Origin: a virus
IMG/VR virus record: IMGVR_UViG_3300042320_001320
Coordinates: 1-20,724 of that record
Length of the DNA: 20,724 nucleotides
Reading direction: 5' to 3' (one strand)
Part shown: positions 1-5,555 of the stretch, in pieces
How positions within the stretch are numbered: position 1 is the stretch's first letter
Layout of the letters: each line of letters opens with the position of its first letter
Notes under the pieces: model-generated
Seen by the model: the letters and a program-made list of their open reading frames with translations, nothing else
Told to the model about the DNA's origin: nothing
Databases searched by the model: none
Made by a program: the position numbers and the translations under genes

Positions 1-295
1 TGCCATAGGACAAATCGATCATGCGTCCCCCGTAGTATGGACCGCGATCAAGGATGGTCACCACAGTCTGCTTTCCATTGTCACGGTTCGTTACAAGGAG
101 GCGTGTGCCAAATGGAAGCGATGGGTGGGCAGCAATGGGGCCATAGGCATTGAATCGAGCACCACTAGCGGTGCGCTGCCCGTCGTAACCATCTCCAATG
201 CCATAGTGCGAGGCAGTGCCGCATTGCCTTGCGTGAGCAGGCGTTGGGAAAAGGGGAGCGAGGAGCAGAAGAGAAAAAAGAAATCGTGAAAGCAT
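1..295 (-). CDS. rlpA: RlpA-like exported double-psi beta-barrel protein, partial
   Basis: The C-terminal part lies off the left edge; about 98 residues are visible. Translation from the ATG at 295 gives a classic signal peptide (MLSRF followed by a Leu-rich core and a PTPAHA cleavage region). Mature sequence follows with ASHYGIGDGYDGQRTASGARF, AYGPIAAHPSLPFGTRLLVT and DRGPYYGGRMIDLS, the hallmarks of the RlpA double-psi beta-barrel (ASYYG, A.H..LPFGT, DRGP...RIIDLS in the family). RlpA proteins are exported peptidoglycan-binding or lytic transglycosylase proteins. It reads out of the window, away from the phage-like genes, so it could be a flanking host gene or a phage cell-wall gene. No clear Shine-Dalgarno sequence precedes the start; the signal peptide decides it. 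Confidence 0.8.
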   Translation of the reverse strand, partial: MLSRFLFSLLLLAPLFPTPAHARQCGTASHYGIGDGYDGQRTASGARFNAYGPIAAHPSLPFGTRLLVTNRDNGKQTVVTILDRGPYYGGRMIDLSYG

Positions 296-363
296 CAAGC
301 TGGTGAAAAGAACTAGAGAGGCCCATCGCCATCGCTGACGACAGTCTTACCATTGTGCCATGT

Positions 364-392
364 CTGTCAAGGGGCTTGCTGGATGCTATGCT
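364..392 (+). promoter_or_regulatory. Candidate sigma-70 promoter for the 398-612 RNA
   Basis: CTGTCA (364-369), 17 bases, then TATGCT (387-392). On the opposite strand the same spot carries a perfect TTGACA (370-365) that could serve the RlpA-like gene, although I see no good -10 for it. Transcription would start near 398. Sequence match only. Confidence 0.3.
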
Positions 393-397
393 TTGAA

Positions 398-612
398 AGC
401 AGTCGGTTCTAGCGGCTTAATTGCTGCTCCTGTCGCAAGGCGGGCCGTAAGGGTGAACGGGCATAGGCAGTGTGGGTGATGCCGTATGGCTTCGCCAAGG
501 AGCTAGTCATTCTCCTGAGAGGCACACTGCCCTTCTAGGCGAGGAGATTTCCCCTAGTTGTTTTGTTTATCGGAGACTGCGCAAGGGAGGGAGGGCGAAA
601 GCCCTCCTTTCT
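398..612 (+). ncRNA. Candidate structured non-coding RNA ending in an intrinsic terminator
   Basis: No convincing ORF occupies 296-667. The stretch holds a nested set of inverted repeats: GGCAGTGTG (466-474) pairs with CACACTGCC (523-531), and inside it lie TGGC/GCCA (487-490/494-497) and AGGAG/CTCCT (498-502/512-516), making a possible three-way junction. A further stem CTAGG/CCTAG (535-539/553-557) follows, then a strong terminator hairpin at 590-607. A promoter-like sequence lies at 364-392. I do not recognise it as tmRNA, 6S, SRP RNA, RNase P RNA or a tRNA. The boundaries are estimates. Confidence 0.3.
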
Positions 613-613
613 T
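590..613 (+). terminator. Intrinsic terminator
   Basis: GGAGGGC (590-596), GAAA tetraloop, GCCCTCC (601-607), then TTTCTTT. The stem is perfect, and only the plus direction has a T tract. No protein gene precedes it on this strand, which is why a transcript from the 398 region is suspected. Confidence 0.75.
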
Positions 614-618
614 TGTGC

Positions 619-660
619 CTATACAAGACTGGCCGACAGTAGGCTATACAAGACCAGCCG
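619..660. repeat. Two tandem imperfect direct repeats, 25-base period
   Basis: CTATACAAGACTGGCCG (619-635) and CTATACAAGACCAGCCG (644-660) match at 15 of 17 positions. Each copy contains TATACA, which resembles a -10 box, and each can fold on short flanking GGC/GCC arms. They lie directly upstream of the ATG at 668. They may be paired operator or promoter sites. Confidence 0.5.
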
Positions 661-667
661 ATTTTCC

Positions 668-868
668 ATGAAAAGGAAACTTCCTGCAGAACAAGAACGC
701 GAACGTCTTGCGCGATGGCTAGGAAAAGGAGAAGTTTACATTCCACCAAGTGAGGAGATGTATGATCCTCGCAATGAAGATGATTTTGATACGTGGTCTG
801 TAGGCATGGAGCCTATTCCTGGCGATCATACGTGGGCAAAAGAAAAGGCTCCTGATGGAGCCTTTTGA
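668..868 (+). CDS. Small hypothetical protein (66 aa)
   Basis: A 66-residue ORF starting MKRKLPAEQERERLARW, charged and rich in Glu, Lys and Asp, with no membrane segment and no family I recognise. An upstream in-frame start at 563 would have to read through the terminator at 590-607, so the ATG at 668, just after the tandem repeats, is preferred. It has no Shine-Dalgarno sequence. Its last codons lie inside the terminator at 842-865, and it converges on the end of the long minus-strand unit. Coding status is moderately supported. Confidence 0.45.
   Translation: MKRKLPAEQERERLARWLGKGEVYIPPSEEMYDPRNEDDFDTWSVGMEPIPGDHTWAKEKAPDGAF
842..866 (-). terminator. Terminator closing the long minus-strand unit (also works on plus)
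   Basis: AAAGGCTCC (844-852), TGAT loop, GGAGCCTTT (857-865). Read on the minus strand it is followed by CTTTT; on the plus strand it ends in TTTT. It lies 23 bases past the stop codon of the 77-aa gene, so it ends the minus-strand transcript and probably also the plus gene at 668. Confidence 0.75.
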
Positions 869-888
869 TTAGACATTAGCGAAGATGG

Positions 889-1122
889 TTATTGGGATTC
901 AAGCTCGTCAGCGATAGCGAGGAGTTTTTCGCGGACGGAATCATGCTTTTCGTACTGAAGTATTTTCCCATCAGTCCACACGTCCTCATAATTGAGGGGC
1001 GCCACTTGATCCGCAGCAGCTCGCAGGGCGGCGGCAGCAATAGACGCGGGGGTATCAGTACTTTGCCAAGGGTCAAAGGCAGCATCTAGCACTGCTTGTG
1101 CGGCGGCGGAGAGGTTAGTCAT
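889..1122 (-). CDS. Small hypothetical protein, MTNLSAAAQ family (77 aa)
   Basis: The start is set at ATG 1122 (MTNLSAAAQAVLDAA), which overlaps the upstream gene's stop by 8 bases; a longer frame to 1185 would run deep into that gene. It has an Ala-rich helical N-terminus with a repeated ALRAAADQV segment and an acidic C-terminal helix (REKLLAIADELES). From memory, proteins with this MTNLxxAAQAV...ALRAAADQV pattern recur in cyanobacterial genomes and their phages without assigned function. It is the last gene of the minus-strand unit. Confidence 0.75.
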   Translation of the reverse strand: MTNLSAAAQAVLDAAFDPWQSTDTPASIAAAALRAAADQVAPLNYEDVWTDGKILQYEKHDSVREKLLAIADELESQ

Positions 1123-1432
1123 CGGGCAGAGCCTCCAGTGCGCGGAGAAGAATGTTGTAGTGGGCTGAGTCCAGTTCAGCGTCATCTAGAACTGCGATGG
1201 CCTGTTCCTTCAAGCTCGGCGGCTTTGGGCGGCGGTCGGCGCGGAGTTCATCGACAAGTTCTGGATCGGCTTTGAGCCACTCACAGCACGCCTCCAGCTC
1301 TTGGTCGCTGCCCCAGCGGGCGGCTTGAGTGGCAACGTGGTCAGCGGCAAGTCCGCGTTCGTACTCTTCACTTAGCCACTGCCGCACCAACTCAGGCGGT
1401 GGGACGATAAGGAAAGAATGATTCTCAGTCAT
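1115..1432 (-). CDS. Hypothetical protein, ELVRQW / DQELEACCEW family (105 aa)
   Basis: ATG at 1432 gives MTENHSFLIVPPPELVRQWLSE, then ATQAARWGSDQELEACCEWL and a C-terminal RPKPPSLKEQAIAVLDDAEL...ALEALPDD. The pattern matches, from memory, a small protein family found many times in Synechococcus-type genomes and phages, with no known function. It overlaps the upstream stop by 8 bases and the downstream start by 8 bases, so translation is probably coupled. The conserved Trp and acidic residues suggest a small helical scaffold, but this is a guess. Confidence 0.8.
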   Translation of the reverse strand: MTENHSFLIVPPPELVRQWLSEEYERGLAADHVATQAARWGSDQELEACCEWLKADPELVDELRADRRPKPPSLKEQAIAVLDDAELDSAHYNILLRALEALPDD

Positions 1433-1646
1433 TTTCGATGCCAATAGCCTGTTGGTTTGCATAGTCACTGTGCGAATATTGCCAGCGAAGAAGCGATGGA
1501 ATGGAAGCTGGTTCAACTCCCATATCTTCCAGCAGAAGTTCAAACCATTCTGCCATTGTGTCAATCACTTCCACCACCTGCTGATCATCGGCCCTCTTAT
1601 TAAGAGCCTCTCCTAGCATTAATTGAAGCTTGGTAAATTTGCTCAT
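1425..1646 (-). CDS. Hypothetical helical protein (73 aa)
   Basis: ATG at 1646 gives MSKFTKLQLMLGEALNKR, followed by QQVVEVIDTMAEWFELLLEDMG, predicted largely helical. A TTG two codons earlier is possible but weaker. It begins 2 bases after the upstream 57-aa gene and overlaps the downstream ATG by 8 bases. No family recognised. Confidence 0.65.
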   Translation of the reverse strand: MSKFTKLQLMLGEALNKRADDQQVVEVIDTMAEWFELLLEDMGVEPASIPSLLRWQYSHSDYANQQAIGIEND

Positions 1647-1648
1647 GA

Positions 1649-1822
1649 TCAAATGCCAGTGGCAGCACGGTAAAGCTTAAGGCACATATCCTCATGCTTT
1701 TGTTTCCATAGCTCTAAACGACCCTCCAGTTGATGGAGAGAAAGCTGCCTGTTTAGGCGTTGAGGGCGTTCCCAGTCAAGCTCAGGATCGTTGTCGTAAT
1801 CACCATCAGTAAAGAAGGCCAT
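1649..1822 (-). CDS. Small hypothetical protein (57 aa)
   Basis: Translation from ATG 1822 gives MAFFTDGDYDNDPELDWERP, then a charged helical second half (QLEGRLELWKQKHEDMCLKL). The start sits 2 bases past the upstream stop (1825) and its stop sits 2 bases before the next ATG (1646), so it fills the gap in the operon exactly. The acidic N-terminus and basic-acidic helix give no clear function. Confidence 0.65.
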   Translation of the reverse strand: MAFFTDGDYDNDPELDWERPQRLNRQLSLHQLEGRLELWKQKHEDMCLKLYRAATGI

Positions 1823-1824
1823 GC

Positions 1825-2160
1825 TCACAAAGCTCCTTCTTTGATGGCACGTGCATAAGAAAGCAAATATTCTTCCAGATCTGCGCCAGTAGGAGCTTCT
1901 TCGACAAGGGCTTCATGGTCTTTCTCGTGGTGCTGCAGGGCTGCTTCAAATACGTGGCGAATGGCATCAAGAGCAAATTGTTGCACAGCATTAGGCTCTT
2001 CATCAGAAGCCTTTTCTAATGTGCAAATAAATTCTTGTAGCTCTTGAAGGCTGATATTGACATTCACCATGGGAGAGCCGAGGCTCATCACAAGATTGTT
2101 GCCATGAAAGGCGCTAATACCGCCTTCTTCGCCTAACCAATGATAGAACCTTGTAGTCAT
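1825..2160 (-). CDS. Hypothetical acidic protein (111 aa)
   Basis: Start chosen at ATG 2160 (MTTRFYHWLGEEGG), because the longer frame to 2247 passes through the terminator hairpin at 2176-2203. The N-terminal third looks beta-like (FHGNNLVMSLGSPMVNVNIS); the rest is acidic and helical (LQELQEFICTLEKAS, then HHEKDHEALVEEA). No Shine-Dalgarno sequence, as for most genes here. Function unknown. It ends 2 bases before the 57-aa gene. Confidence 0.65.
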   Translation of the reverse strand: MTTRFYHWLGEEGGISAFHGNNLVMSLGSPMVNVNISLQELQEFICTLEKASDEEPNAVQQFALDAIRHVFEAALQHHEKDHEALVEEAPTGADLEEYLLSYARAIKEGAL

Positions 2161-2167
2161 TGCTTTA

Positions 2168-2203
2168 AAGAGAAAGGGCATGCAAGCTCTCGCCCGCATG
2201 CCC
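2168..2203 (-). terminator. Internal intrinsic terminator or attenuator
   Basis: Perfect 8-bp inverted repeat GGGCATGC/GCATGCCC (2196-2203/2176-2183 read on minus) with a 12-base loop, followed on the minus strand by TTTCTCTTT. It lies between the 146-aa gene (stop 2232) and the 111-aa gene (start 2160), so it would partly insulate the distal part of the unit. Confidence 0.65.
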
Positions 2204-2231
2204 AGTAGTATGCCGCCTTCAGCAGGCCAGG

Positions 2232-2672
2232 TCAAGCGTTGTAACAATTCTTAACAGAGCCCGCCTTTTCCCTAAGTTCCAGCGTGGTGCGATACGCAGC
2301 CTTATGGCTTGGCAATGGCCTGTCCCGCCATTTGGTGGCAATGCAGTGGCAAGCGCCCATAGGCTCTAGCACGACATGCCTATTAGTCCTGTCAAGCAGA
2401 ATTTGCAGGGCCTGGCGCTTCCGCTTGGAAAGACCAGGCTCGGGCTCTTCAATACCCACCCTTGCATAGTCTGCCAGCTCAGACAGATCGTCCAGCAAGT
2501 TGGTCGTTATTACGAAATGACGACCGCGATGCTGTGCTTTAGACCATGCAGGATGCACGTTTTCTGCTGCTAGAGCCTTGGCATCTTCCTGAAGCTCAGG
2601 AGGAAGCACAATGTGAACTGTGGGGGCCAGTGGTGTGCCTTCAACAATGAAGGAAGGCTGATGCGTGTCCAT
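2232..2672 (-). CDS. Hypothetical protein (146 aa)
   Basis: ATG at 2672 gives MDTHQPSFIVEGTPLAPTVHIVLPPEL. The middle contains LLDDLSELADYARVGIEEP and a basic KRKRQALQILLDRTNRH segment; the C-terminus has MGACHCIATKWRDRPLP with a CHC cluster. I recognise no family. The start lies 6 bases past the stop of the 55-aa gene upstream. A plus-strand frame over the same region is longer than chance would favour but has no start context. Moderate confidence in the gene, none in function. Confidence 0.65.
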   Translation of the reverse strand: MDTHQPSFIVEGTPLAPTVHIVLPPELQEDAKALAAENVHPAWSKAQHRGRHFVITTNLLDDLSELADYARVGIEEPEPGLSKRKRQALQILLDRTNRHVVLEPMGACHCIATKWRDRPLPSHKAAYRTTLELREKAGSVKNCYNA

Positions 2673-2678
2673 GAAGAA

Positions 2679-2846
2679 TCAATGGAAAAGGAATTCACGG
2701 CTTTTGAAGATAACCAATGTATTGCCCCATGTGCGACGAGGGAGCAACGCTTGAGCGCCTAAGCTATTTTGCCAACTAATAGAAAGCGGGCCGAACCACA
2801 TTGTTCCCCAATCACTTGTGCAAATTAGGCCAATGAAATCATTCAT
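2679..2846 (-). CDS. Small Trp-rich hypothetical protein (55 aa)
   Basis: The ATG at 2846 overlaps the upstream TGA as ATGA. Translation gives MNDFIGLICTSDWGTMWFGP and later RRTWGNTLVIFKSREF, ending in FH. Four tryptophans in 55 residues, alternating hydrophobic and polar positions, and no predicted long membrane helix suggest a small beta fold. The stop lies 6 bases before the next start. No homologue recalled. Confidence 0.6.
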   Translation of the reverse strand: MNDFIGLICTSDWGTMWFGPLSISWQNSLGAQALLPRRTWGNTLVIFKSREFLFH

Positions 2847-3019
2847 TGCAATTCCTCGGGAAGGTCTTCAGGAAGAGGCTTGATTTCTTCAATCAAGGCA
2901 ATTTTAATGTCGGGGCGCATTGCAAGCATAAAATGTTCAGCTTGTTTAGGAGACATTGCGCCCAAAGCAATAGTTTTACCTTCGGAAGTAGTTATCTTCC
3001 AAGTGCGACATGGAGTCAT
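2843..3019 (-). CDS. Small hypothetical protein (58 aa)
   Basis: ATG at 3019 overlaps the upstream stop as ATGA. The sequence starts MTPCRTWKITTSEGKTIALGAMSPKQAEHF and ends in an acidic, Pro-rich tail (EEIKPLPEDLPEELQ). The first half reads like a short beta hairpin plus helix. Translation is probably coupled on both sides. Function unknown. Confidence 0.65.
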   Translation of the reverse strand: MTPCRTWKITTSEGKTIALGAMSPKQAEHFMLAMRPDIKIALIEEIKPLPEDLPEELQ

Positions 3020-3450
3020 AAACAATCTTCCTCGATGTGTTCAAGAATGGCTTGAGAGAGTTCCTCTTCCAGCATAATTTTCCAATCTTGATCACCGCCG
3101 AGACTTCCCACTTCACAAACAAGATGAAGACTGTCTGAAATGCGAGTGGCGTCCATCATGCAAGCCACTGCTTCTGGCATCTGCCCAGTGGCAAACAAGT
3201 CTTCTGCTGCTTCCGTATGGGCCTCAAACCATTTGCCCAGACAGTAAAGCGCCACTTGCCTATAAGCCTCGTCTCCATAGCGCTCTAGGAGCTTGTCGAT
3301 GCTCTGGTGGAGCTGAGGCGGAATGCCTACAGTGCCATGATCAGCAAGGTGGGGAGCAATGGAAGCGGAGATGGCATCACGCTTATTTTGCTTGGCTGCA
3401 GCAGCCTCTCGCAGAAAGGCTTCGGCAGTGGAGAAGGTGAAATCAGACAA
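3016..3450 (-). CDS. Hypothetical acidic helical protein (144 aa), TTG start
   Basis: The frame opens at TTG 3450 (SDFTFSTAEAFLREAAAAKQ); there is no upstream ATG in frame and the next Met is past the middle, so TTG is the likely start. The protein is helical and acidic, with IPPQLHQSIDKLLERYGDEA and DDWKIMLEEELS-like segments near the end. No family recognised. It follows the TerS-like gene by 45 bases and couples to the 58-aa gene by ATGA. A promoter-like sequence (3471-3499) precedes it. Confidence 0.65.
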   Translation of the reverse strand: MSDFTFSTAEAFLREAAAAKQNKRDAISASIAPHLADHGTVGIPPQLHQSIDKLLERYGDEAYRQVALYCLGKWFEAHTEAAEDLFATGQMPEAVACMMDATRISDSLHLVCEVGSLGGDQDWKIMLEEELSQAILEHIEEDCL

Positions 3451-3470
3451 GAGAGGAAGGCAACAATGAC

Positions 3471-3499
3471 AGTGTGCCCACGCTAGCGGCGTTTGTCAA
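3471..3499 (-). promoter_or_regulatory. Candidate promoter between terS-like gene and 144-aa gene
   Basis: On the minus strand a perfect TTGACA (3499-3494), 17-base spacer, then CACACT (3476-3471). The -35 overlaps the stop codon of the TerS-like gene. The -10 matches consensus at only three positions. Confidence 0.3.
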
Positions 3500-4245
3500 T
3501 AGTCGTCTTTATTAATTGTTTGTAAAGGAATGGTTTCAGGCCATTCTTCTTTTTCTGGCTCTGCATCAAAGCTCACTTCCGCCGATGCAGGCAAGGAATT
3601 CTTCCTGCGTTCTTCAGTGGCAGTGGCTTCTTTTTCTTTTGCAATGGTGGTGGAAAGATCCTTCAGGAATTTCCTGTAGGAATTGTCTTGTTGTGATTCT
3701 TGTTTGATCTCATTGAGGCCGAGCAGTTTCGCTTGCTCAACCAGGGAATTCTTTGCCACATTGAGAAACGATGCGTCGCCAGCACTTTCTTCAATTTTGA
3801 TCATCTCCTTGCTCCCATCGTCGCCACCTTCCATCATTGTTATCACGCGCTTCCTTTTGCTCTTTTCAAAGCTATCTAGAGCTAAATCTTTTAAGTCCAT
3901 TTGCTCTTTCAAGAGACGTGCTCGATGCACGTCTTGATTCTTGAGAATTTCTTCAGTGTATAGTTGCCTATTGAAATGCCTGTCTCCGTTGACTGTTTCT
4001 TTGCTTAGCTTTAGAACATTTGCTATTTGACGATTGCTCATCTTTGCAGCAAGAAGCTCTTGCACCATCCACCGCCTAAGACCAAGCATTTCTTTTGAAT
4101 AGCCAGCAGCGCCATTACCGCCATTTACTTTTGTTTCTCTTACGGCTTCAAACTGCGTCAAGCTAACGCCTGCTTTTTTTAATGCATTAGCAGCATATTC
4201 AAGCTCTTCTTCTGGCGAGGTAAATTCAATCTCAGGCTTAGCCAT
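3496..4245 (-). CDS. Terminase small subunit-like DNA-binding protein
   Basis: A 249-aa charged protein. Residues 55-90 (GLRRWMVQELLAAKMS, then NRQIANVLKLSKETVNGD) form a clear helix-turn-helix. Residues 155-177 (AGDASFLNVAKNSLVEQAKL, then LGL) match the end-of-core signature of many phage terminase small subunits, where a helix ends in AKLLGL. The C-terminal 70 residues are acidic and probably disordered (EKEEWPETIPL). TerS binds pac/cos DNA and feeds it to the large subunit. No large subunit is visible nearby, which is unusual. A DNA-binding regulator with a similar HTH is the main alternative. ATG 4245 follows the 58-aa gene by 16 bases. Confidence 0.5.
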   Translation of the reverse strand: MAKPEIEFTSPEEELEYAANALKKAGVSLTQFEAVRETKVNGGNGAAGYSKEMLGLRRWMVQELLAAKMSNRQIANVLKLSKETVNGDRHFNRQLYTEEILKNQDVHRARLLKEQMDLKDLALDSFEKSKRKRVITMMEGGDDGSKEMIKIEESAGDASFLNVAKNSLVEQAKLLGLNEIKQESQQDNSYRKFLKDLSTTIAKEKEATATEERRKNSLPASAEVSFDAEPEKEEWPETIPLQTINKDDY

Positions 4246-4261
4246 TACGTAGCTCTATTCT

Positions 4262-4438
4262 CTAACGAATTGTATCTCCTTTTCCATGGAGAGAACGAAC
4301 AAATAGTTCAGTGAAACGTTCCATTTTTGCAGTGGCAATGCTCGCTGGGTAGCCATCAATGGCTTCTTTCAAGCTGCACAGCTCTTGCCATTCTTCTTGC
4401 GAAAGCTCTTCTTCTGACGATGCAGGGAAAATGGTCAT
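4262..4438 (-). CDS. Small acidic hypothetical protein (58 aa)
   Basis: Translation from ATG 4438 gives MTIFPASSEEELSQEEWQEL, then CSLKEAIDGYPASIATAKME and RFTELFVRSLHGKGD. It is a compact helical protein. Similar short proteins with a SQ(E/D)EWQELC...K.AI..YP pattern are, from memory, common in cyanophage genomes, without a known role. It starts just after a terminator (4442-4464) and lies 16 bases upstream of the TerS-like gene, so the two may share an internal transcript. Confidence 0.65.
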   Translation of the reverse strand: MTIFPASSEEELSQEEWQELCSLKEAIDGYPASIATAKMERFTELFVRSLHGKGDTIR

Positions 4439-4441
4439 AGC

Positions 4442-4464
4442 AAAAGGGGCGCCCCAAGCGCCCC
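4442..4464 (-). terminator. Internal intrinsic terminator
   Basis: On the minus strand GGGGCGC (4464-4458), 5-base loop, GCGCCCC (4452-4446), then TTTTG. It lies 11 bases beyond the stop of the 78-aa gene and directly before the 58-aa gene upstream of the TerS-like gene. Confidence 0.7.
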
Positions 4465-4475
4465 GTTCTAGAAGA

Positions 4476-4712
4476 TCAATGATACTGCCAGAAGACTTGA
4501 TCCATCAAGGCATCTAGCTCAACTAGGCGCTTGGGACAATATTTCCTTACAAACTCCTCCATTTCTCCATGGAAGGAACTGACAATTTCCGCATAGGCAG
4601 CATCAAGTCCAGCAGGAATTAGCTCTTCGTCTGTTTCACGACGATAGGCAACTGCCATGCAGGATTTAGGACTCTCGCAATATTCGTTCTTCATAGCCTT
4701 TTCATTCTGCAT
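4476..4712 (-). CDS. Hypothetical protein (78 aa)
   Basis: ATG at 4712 gives MQNEKAMKNEYCESPKSCMA, followed by AYRRETDEELIPAGLDAAYA and a helical C-terminus with VRKYCPKRLVELDALMDQVF. It has three cysteines without a zinc-ligand spacing. It overlaps the upstream stop by 11 bases. No family recognised. Followed by the terminator at 4442-4464. Confidence 0.65.
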   Translation of the reverse strand: MQNEKAMKNEYCESPKSCMAVAYRRETDEELIPAGLDAAYAEIVSSFHGEMEEFVRKYCPKRLVELDALMDQVFWQYH

Positions 4713-4941
4713 CGCTTTGCTCCTGAGCAGCAAAGCCACTATCAATCAGCTTTTCAATTTCATGCAGGCTAGAGCGCCAGTGGCGCTCTCCATTATTATC
4801 CCGTGCTCCATAAAGCGTACGGGCCGCTGGTTGCGGCCCTTTCCTAGGAGAAGAAAAGCCATAGTGAACAATAGGCAAAATTTCAGTGCCGTTATGTTCA
4901 AGCAAGGGCAAGTGATCTACTGCTCGTGGAGCGTTAAGCAT
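4702..4941 (-). CDS. Hypothetical protein (79 aa)
   Basis: ATG at 4941 gives MLNAPRAVDHLPLLEHNGTE, ILPIVHYGFSSPRKGPQPAA and an acidic tail (LIDSGFAAQEQSDAE). The middle RTLYGARDNNGERHWRSSLH is basic. No recognised domain. The stop overlaps the 78-aa gene's start by 11 bases. The start lies 26 bases beyond the 64-aa basic gene. Confidence 0.6.
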   Translation of the reverse strand: MLNAPRAVDHLPLLEHNGTEILPIVHYGFSSPRKGPQPAARTLYGARDNNGERHWRSSLHEIEKLIDSGFAAQEQSDAE

Positions 4942-4967
4942 TGTTCAGGATTTTATCCTTGGCAATG

Positions 4968-5162
4968 CTAAGGAGAGTTTTGTCCATTGAAGGCTTCTTT
5001 GCCTTGTGTAATGAACGTTTCGCCCTTGGGGGGCTCCACTCTGGCTTGAGCGGCATTGCGGAGGTTTTTGGTCTTGTACAGGCTTTTGTTCTTTTTAGGG
5101 AATCTTGGCCTGCTGGACTGACCGCTCCGCCCTTTGGGGGCTCCGCTCTGGCTGGTGGCCAT
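4968..5162 (-). CDS. Small basic Pro/Lys-rich hypothetical protein (64 aa)
   Basis: Start taken at ATG 5162 (MATSQSGAPKGRSGQSSRPR), continuing FPKKNKSLYKTKNLRNAAQA, RVEPPKGETF and ITQGKEAFNG. It is strongly basic, probably disordered, and could bind nucleic acid. A competing minus frame over 4934-5185 ends MDKTLLSIAKDKILNNA and overlaps the next gene's start by 8 bases; I prefer this frame for its codon choice. An imperfect direct repeat in the DNA encodes the two PPKG/APKG segments. Confidence 0.45.
   Translation of the reverse strand: MATSQSGAPKGRSGQSSRPRFPKKNKSLYKTKNLRNAAQARVEPPKGETFITQGKEAFNGQNSP
5021..5155. repeat. Imperfect direct repeat pair within the basic gene
   Basis: CGCCCTTGGGGGGCTCC (from 5021) and CGCCCTTTGGGGGCTCC (from 5128) begin two copies of about 27 bases that both continue into CTCTGGCT, 107 bases apart. 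They give Pro-Lys-Gly segments in the minus-strand protein. Partial internal duplication is the simplest reading. Confidence 0.5.
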
Positions 5163-5282
5163 GCCTGAGGAGGCTGGAGAGCCAAGCGCTGAATTTTGGG
5201 TGCGCTCGGGACTTTCCGTAACCAGTCTATGCACAGCCACCAAATTTTTACAAGAGGGCCAGTCCTAAAAGCGTCACAACAT

Positions 5283-5305
5283 AAAAAAAGCGGCCCTCAG
5301 GCCGC
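5283..5305 (-). terminator. Strong intrinsic terminator
   Basis: On the minus strand GCGGCC (5305-5300), TGAG loop, GGCCGC (5295-5290), then seven T residues (5289-5283). It lies 4 bases beyond the stop of the 45-aa acidic gene. It is the best terminator in the minus-strand unit. Confidence 0.8.
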
Positions 5306-5309
5306 CTGC

Positions 5310-5447
5310 TCATTCTTCATCGTCGTCTTCTTCTGCTGCAATCTCCGCTTGCATCTCAGCAAAGAATCGTTCAATTTCAGCTTCAGTCTCAAGAACAAGC
5401 GGCGCTACAGGCGCCGCGCTCTCGCTATTGTCCCAAATGATTTTCAT
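5310..5447 (-). CDS. Small acidic hypothetical protein (45 aa)
   Basis: Translation from ATG 5447 gives MKIIWDNSESAAPVAPLVLE, TEAEIERFFAEMQAEIAAEE and a DDDEE terminus: a short, very acidic helix. A strong Shine-Dalgarno sequence (GGAGG, about 5475) sits ahead of a minicistron (ATGGTTTGA) that ends 3 bases before this ATG, so translation may be by reinitiation. It lies between the primase-helicase and a strong terminator, which suggests a separate role such as a DNA-mimic or regulatory peptide; this is only inference from charge. Confidence 0.6.
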   Translation of the reverse strand: MKIIWDNSESAAPVAPLVLETEAEIERFFAEMQAEIAAEEDDDEE

Positions 5448-5498
5448 GGTTCAAACCATTCTTTCCTCCATCGTACTAAAAAAGCTAAACTATTGAAA

Positions 5499-5555
5499 GC
5501 TGCTCGCTACGGTAAGCAGCGGGGAGGCTGTGCAATAGAGCCTCCCTCCTATTGC
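5499..5555. other. Cluster of alternative hairpins after the primase-helicase gene
   Basis: Three inverted repeats: GCTGCT/AGCAGC (5499-5504/5515-5520), GGGGAGGCT/AGCCTCCCT (5521-5529/5539-5547) and GCAATAG/CTATTGC (5532-5538/5549-5555). The last two share bases and exclude each other. No T tract follows on the minus strand, so this is not a plain terminator. Confidence 0.4.

Noticed and set aside
165-353. Minus-strand 62-aa ORF over the RlpA start
   Set aside because: The overlapping frame has a signal peptide and RlpA motifs; this one is out of frame with no features.
5399-5417. GCGGCGC/GCGCCGC hairpin in the 45-aa acidic gene
   Set aside because: It lies in coding sequence without a T tract; it is probably a by-product of Ala/Pro codons.
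5521-5555. Possible H-type pseudoknot
   Set aside because: The loop crossing the 9-bp stem would be one base long, too short; alternative hairpins are more likely.
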